Assembly (NCBI GenBank): GCA_023252395.1
Contig: JAJPDY010000051.1
Span: forward strand, 1 to 7,685
Reading direction: 5' to 3'
Origin: Nitrososphaera sp.
GTDB lineage: Archaea; Thermoproteota; Nitrososphaeria; Nitrososphaerales; Nitrososphaeraceae
DNA: 7,685 nt
The notes under the pieces were generated by a model. That model was not told where the DNA came from. It was given only the letters and a program-made list of their open reading frames with translations, and searched no databases. The first letter of the stretch is position 1, and each line of letters begins with the position of its first letter. Made by a program: the position numbers and the translations under genes. Positions 6,353-7,685 of the stretch are shown in pieces.

Positions 6353-6384
6353 AAAAAGTGGTAGAAGCAGGCAGCCTACCTGCC
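6353..6384 (-). terminator. Possible terminator after the small secreted protein gene
   Basis: On the minus strand a 5-base stem with a 5-base loop (GGCAG 6384-6380, CTGCC 6374-6370) spans the stop codon and is followed by a TTTTT run (6357-6353). More T-rich stretches follow to about 6280. The rest of the 174-base gap down to 6202 holds the glycosyltransferase promoter and its inverted repeat. Confidence 0.35.
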
Positions 6385-6876
6385 AAGCATGTTCTGTATG
6401 GTGTGGGGGATCTGTGCAAGCGCGTTCATTATCTGCGACAGTAAGTCCGGAGCCGGCTTTATGTCGTACTCCCTGAAAGTAGAATCAGTGTTTCCGTTTG
6501 CGTCGCCGGCTGTAACTTCGATGACTCTTGATGGCGAATGGATGTCTATCAGCGCCTTGTACACATCGTTCTGGTCGCGGAAGAGCCCTGCCGTCGCGAG
6601 CTGGCCGTTCTGCACAAACTTGACTTGCCTCACCTGCAGGCTTGAGTCGTCTGTTATCTTTACCCGGAACACGTTCTTGCCCTCGTCAAGCTCTGTAGTC
6701 AGGATCTCTATCTTGGGAGGCGCGCGGTCATTTGGCGCCACCCTAGGCTCTTCGGCTGAATTGCTTGGAGAAGGTGGTGGGAGAGGAATCGATTGGGCGC
6801 TGGCGTAGCTTGCCGCCAGCGGCAGCAGCAAAGCCATCAGCAGCAGGACTGAAACTACTACTGTCTTCAATGACAC
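6376..6876 (-). CDS. Small secreted protein with Ig-like fold, function unknown
   Basis: 166 residues. A classical signal peptide (1-27, hydrophobic core VVVSVLLLMALLLPLAA, ASA-Q cleavage site) is followed by a Pro/Ser-rich linker (29-54). The compact beta domain at about 55-140 has alternating strands such as KIEILTTEL and VFRVKITDD, then the closing ITDD..GDANGNTDS pattern seen in Ig-like or cadherin-like modules. An amphipathic C-terminal helix (143-165) ends the protein. There are no Cys and no membrane anchor, so it is exported or loosely surface bound. I do not recognise a specific family. The start taken is GTG at 6876. TTG at 6870-6868 (codon 3) lies 25.5 bases from the TATA box and would give a leaderless start and the more typical signal peptide MKTVVV, so it is a serious alternative. 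It precedes the glycosyltransferase on the same strand but is 174 bases away with its own probable terminator. Confidence 0.75.
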   Translation of the reverse strand: MSLKTVVVSVLLLMALLLPLAASYASAQSIPLPPPSPSNSAEEPRVAPNDRAPPKIEILTTELDEGKNVFRVKITDDSSLQVRQVKFVQNGQLATAGLFRDQNDVYKALIDIHSPSRVIEVTAGDANGNTDSTFREYDIKPAPDLLSQIMNALAQIPHTIQNMLGR

Positions 6877-6891
6877 AGAACTGATGTCAAG

Positions 6892-6899
6892 AAATTTAA
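6892..6899 (-). promoter_or_regulatory. TATA box for the small secreted protein gene
   Basis: The minus strand reads TTAAATTT. Its centre is 19.5 bases from the GTG at 6876, too close for a standard leaderless start, but 25.5 bases from the TTG at 6870. A second AT-rich box around 6944-6951 could serve either strand. Confidence 0.45.
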
Positions 6900-7020
6900 G
6901 AGTAACCGCACCGCATCTAGCGACAAGTAGAATAGTATTTTCTCATATAAGAAAAATCAAATGATTCGCACATGAGAGAAATCGTATGTTATATTATGAC
7001 AGAGGCTGATTTGGTACCCG

Positions 7021-7028
7021 ATAAATAA
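7021..7028 (+). promoter_or_regulatory. TATA box for the PIG-L deacetylase gene
   Basis: ATAAATAA is centred 26.5 bases before the ATG at 7051, the standard distance for a leaderless archaeal message. The rest of the 174-base divergent gap (6877-7050) is AT-rich with other weak TATA-like stretches near 6944-6951 and 6990-6997 and no convincing gene. Confidence 0.6.
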
Positions 7029-7050
7029 GCGACTGGCACACTCACTCGTG

Positions 7051-7685
7051 ATGAATATTCTAGCCATAGGCGCACATCCTGACGATATCGAGCTTGGATG
7101 CGGCGGCCTGCTGCTAAAAGCTTCTCGGCAAGGGCATAACGTGTCAATGTACACTCTGACAAGGGGCGCGGCTTCAGGCGACCCTGAGCAGAGGACAAAG
7201 GAGCTGATGCAGTCTGCAAAATTCATAGGCGCAAAAAAGCTGTGGATCGACAACTTTGAAGACACCAAACTCTACCTTAGCAGCGAGCTTATCAACCACA
7301 TCGAGTTCTTTATCAACAAGTCCGATCCCGACATCGTGATAACCCATTCGCTTGGCGACACGCACCACGACCACAGGGCGATAGCTGCATCGACCATAGA
7401 GGCGGGAAGGTTCATCCCGAGCATACTGTCGTACGAAATCCCGGTGACTAAAGACTTCAAGCCGCAGGTCTATTACGACATCTCTGATGTTATTGACGAC
7501 AAGATAGAGCTTATCAACATCTTTTGGTCGCAGAGGAGCAAGATGTTCCTCAAGTCAAATGCGATAAAGGGACTTGCAGAATATCGGGCCCTTCAGAGCA
7601 GGCTCAACACTTCCGTGACTTGCGTAGAAGCATTTGAAGTACAGAAATTGTGCTTTGGAAAAGAGTTCAAGCTGCTAAAGGTCCC
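7051..7685 (+). CDS. PIG-L/LmbE-family N-acetyl-sugar deacetylase, 5' part
   Basis: An open frame runs from ATG 7051 to the right edge: 211 full codons, no stop in the window. The N terminus MNILAIGAHPDDIELGCGG carries the family signature AHPDDxE (His9, Asp11, Asp12, Glu14). A second metal site follows at 99-108, HSLGDTHHDH. Together they give the zinc ligands (His9, Asp12, His108-type) and the catalytic Asp11 of the PIG-L family. Family members remove acetyl from GlcNAc-containing compounds such as GlcNAc-inositols, GlcNAc-malate or chitooligosaccharides; the substrate here is unknown. About 220-240 residues are usual, so nearly the whole protein is probably seen. The start is set by a TATA box at the leaderless distance; a GTG directly before it (7048) is an alternative. 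It is divergent from the glycan genes. Confidence 0.88.
   Translation, partial: MNILAIGAHPDDIELGCGGLLLKASRQGHNVSMYTLTRGAASGDPEQRTKELMQSAKFIGAKKLWIDNFEDTKLYLSSELINHIEFFINKSDPDIVITHSLGDTHHDHRAIAASTIEAGRFIPSILSYEIPVTKDFKPQVYYDISDVIDDKIELINIFWSQRSKMFLKSNAIKGLAEYRALQSRLNTSVTCVEAFEVQKLCFGKEFKLLKV

Noticed and set aside
6938..6955. TTTTCT and AGAAAA arms around CATATA
   Set aside because: Six AT-rich bases per arm are expected by chance in an AT-rich gap; at most a weak second TATA region.
6972..7028. Eighteen-codon plus-strand frame MREIVCYIMTEADLVPDK before the deacetylase
   Set aside because: It is short, has no Shine-Dalgarno, and its stop lies within the TATA box of the deacetylase; chance frame.
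6957..7460. Minus-strand frames of 62 to 103 codons opposite the deacetylase
   Set aside because: The plus strand holds AHPDDxE and the HxxxDxHHDH metal site in one open frame; the reverse frames are shadows.
1..7685. CRISPR array, tRNA, rRNA, insertion sequence or prophage signs
   Set aside because: No regularly spaced direct repeats, no cloverleaf with CCA-type arms, no transposase or integrase frame and no terminal repeats with target duplications were seen on either strand.

Overview
The window looks like chromosomal DNA from an ammonia-oxidising-type archaeon of the Nitrososphaera group (Thaumarchaeota/Nitrososphaerota). This rests on several things: AT-rich TATA boxes about 24-27 bases before start codons, probable leaderless GTG and ATG starts, a secreted protein with an archaeal PEF-type C-terminal sorting tail, PQQ-type sugar dehydrogenase beta-propellers and roughly half G+C. 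No marker gene fixes the species, so this is inference.

Layout. 1-204 (+) is the 3' end of a PQQ-type sugar dehydrogenase. 287-1069 (+) is a TauE/SafE-type membrane carrier with a clear internal duplication. It meets, tail to tail, a small charged helical protein (1080-1313, -). 1385-3637 (-) is a large secreted protein that joins a LamG-type (concanavalin-like) domain to a PQQ-type sugar dehydrogenase propeller and ends in a PEF-CTERM-like anchor. 3750-4799 (-) is a non-hydrolysing UDP-GlcNAc 2-epimerase (WecB family). 4843-6201 (-) is a membrane-embedded GT2 synthase with the processive-type signature. 6376-6876 (-) is a small secreted protein of unknown function. 7051-7685 (+) is the 5' part of a PIG-L/LmbE-type deacetylase, which runs off the window.

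How they may work together. The epimerase makes UDP-ManNAc from UDP-GlcNAc, the GT2 synthase could polymerise and export an amino-sugar glycan, and the PIG-L enzyme could remove N-acetyl groups. Together with the secreted LamG-dehydrogenase and the small secreted protein, this reads as a cell-surface or exopolysaccharide neighbourhood. The genes are not one tight operon: most have their own TATA box, and the deacetylase is divergent from the rest.

Unexplained structure. Two intergenic inverted repeats stand out. One at 3671-3737 has nested arms just upstream of the TATA box of the LamG-dehydrogenase gene. The other, at 6229-6273, overlaps the TATA box of the glycosyltransferase gene. Neither is explained by coding sequence, and both are candidate regulatory sites or structured elements. 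No tRNA, rRNA, CRISPR array or insertion sequence was seen.
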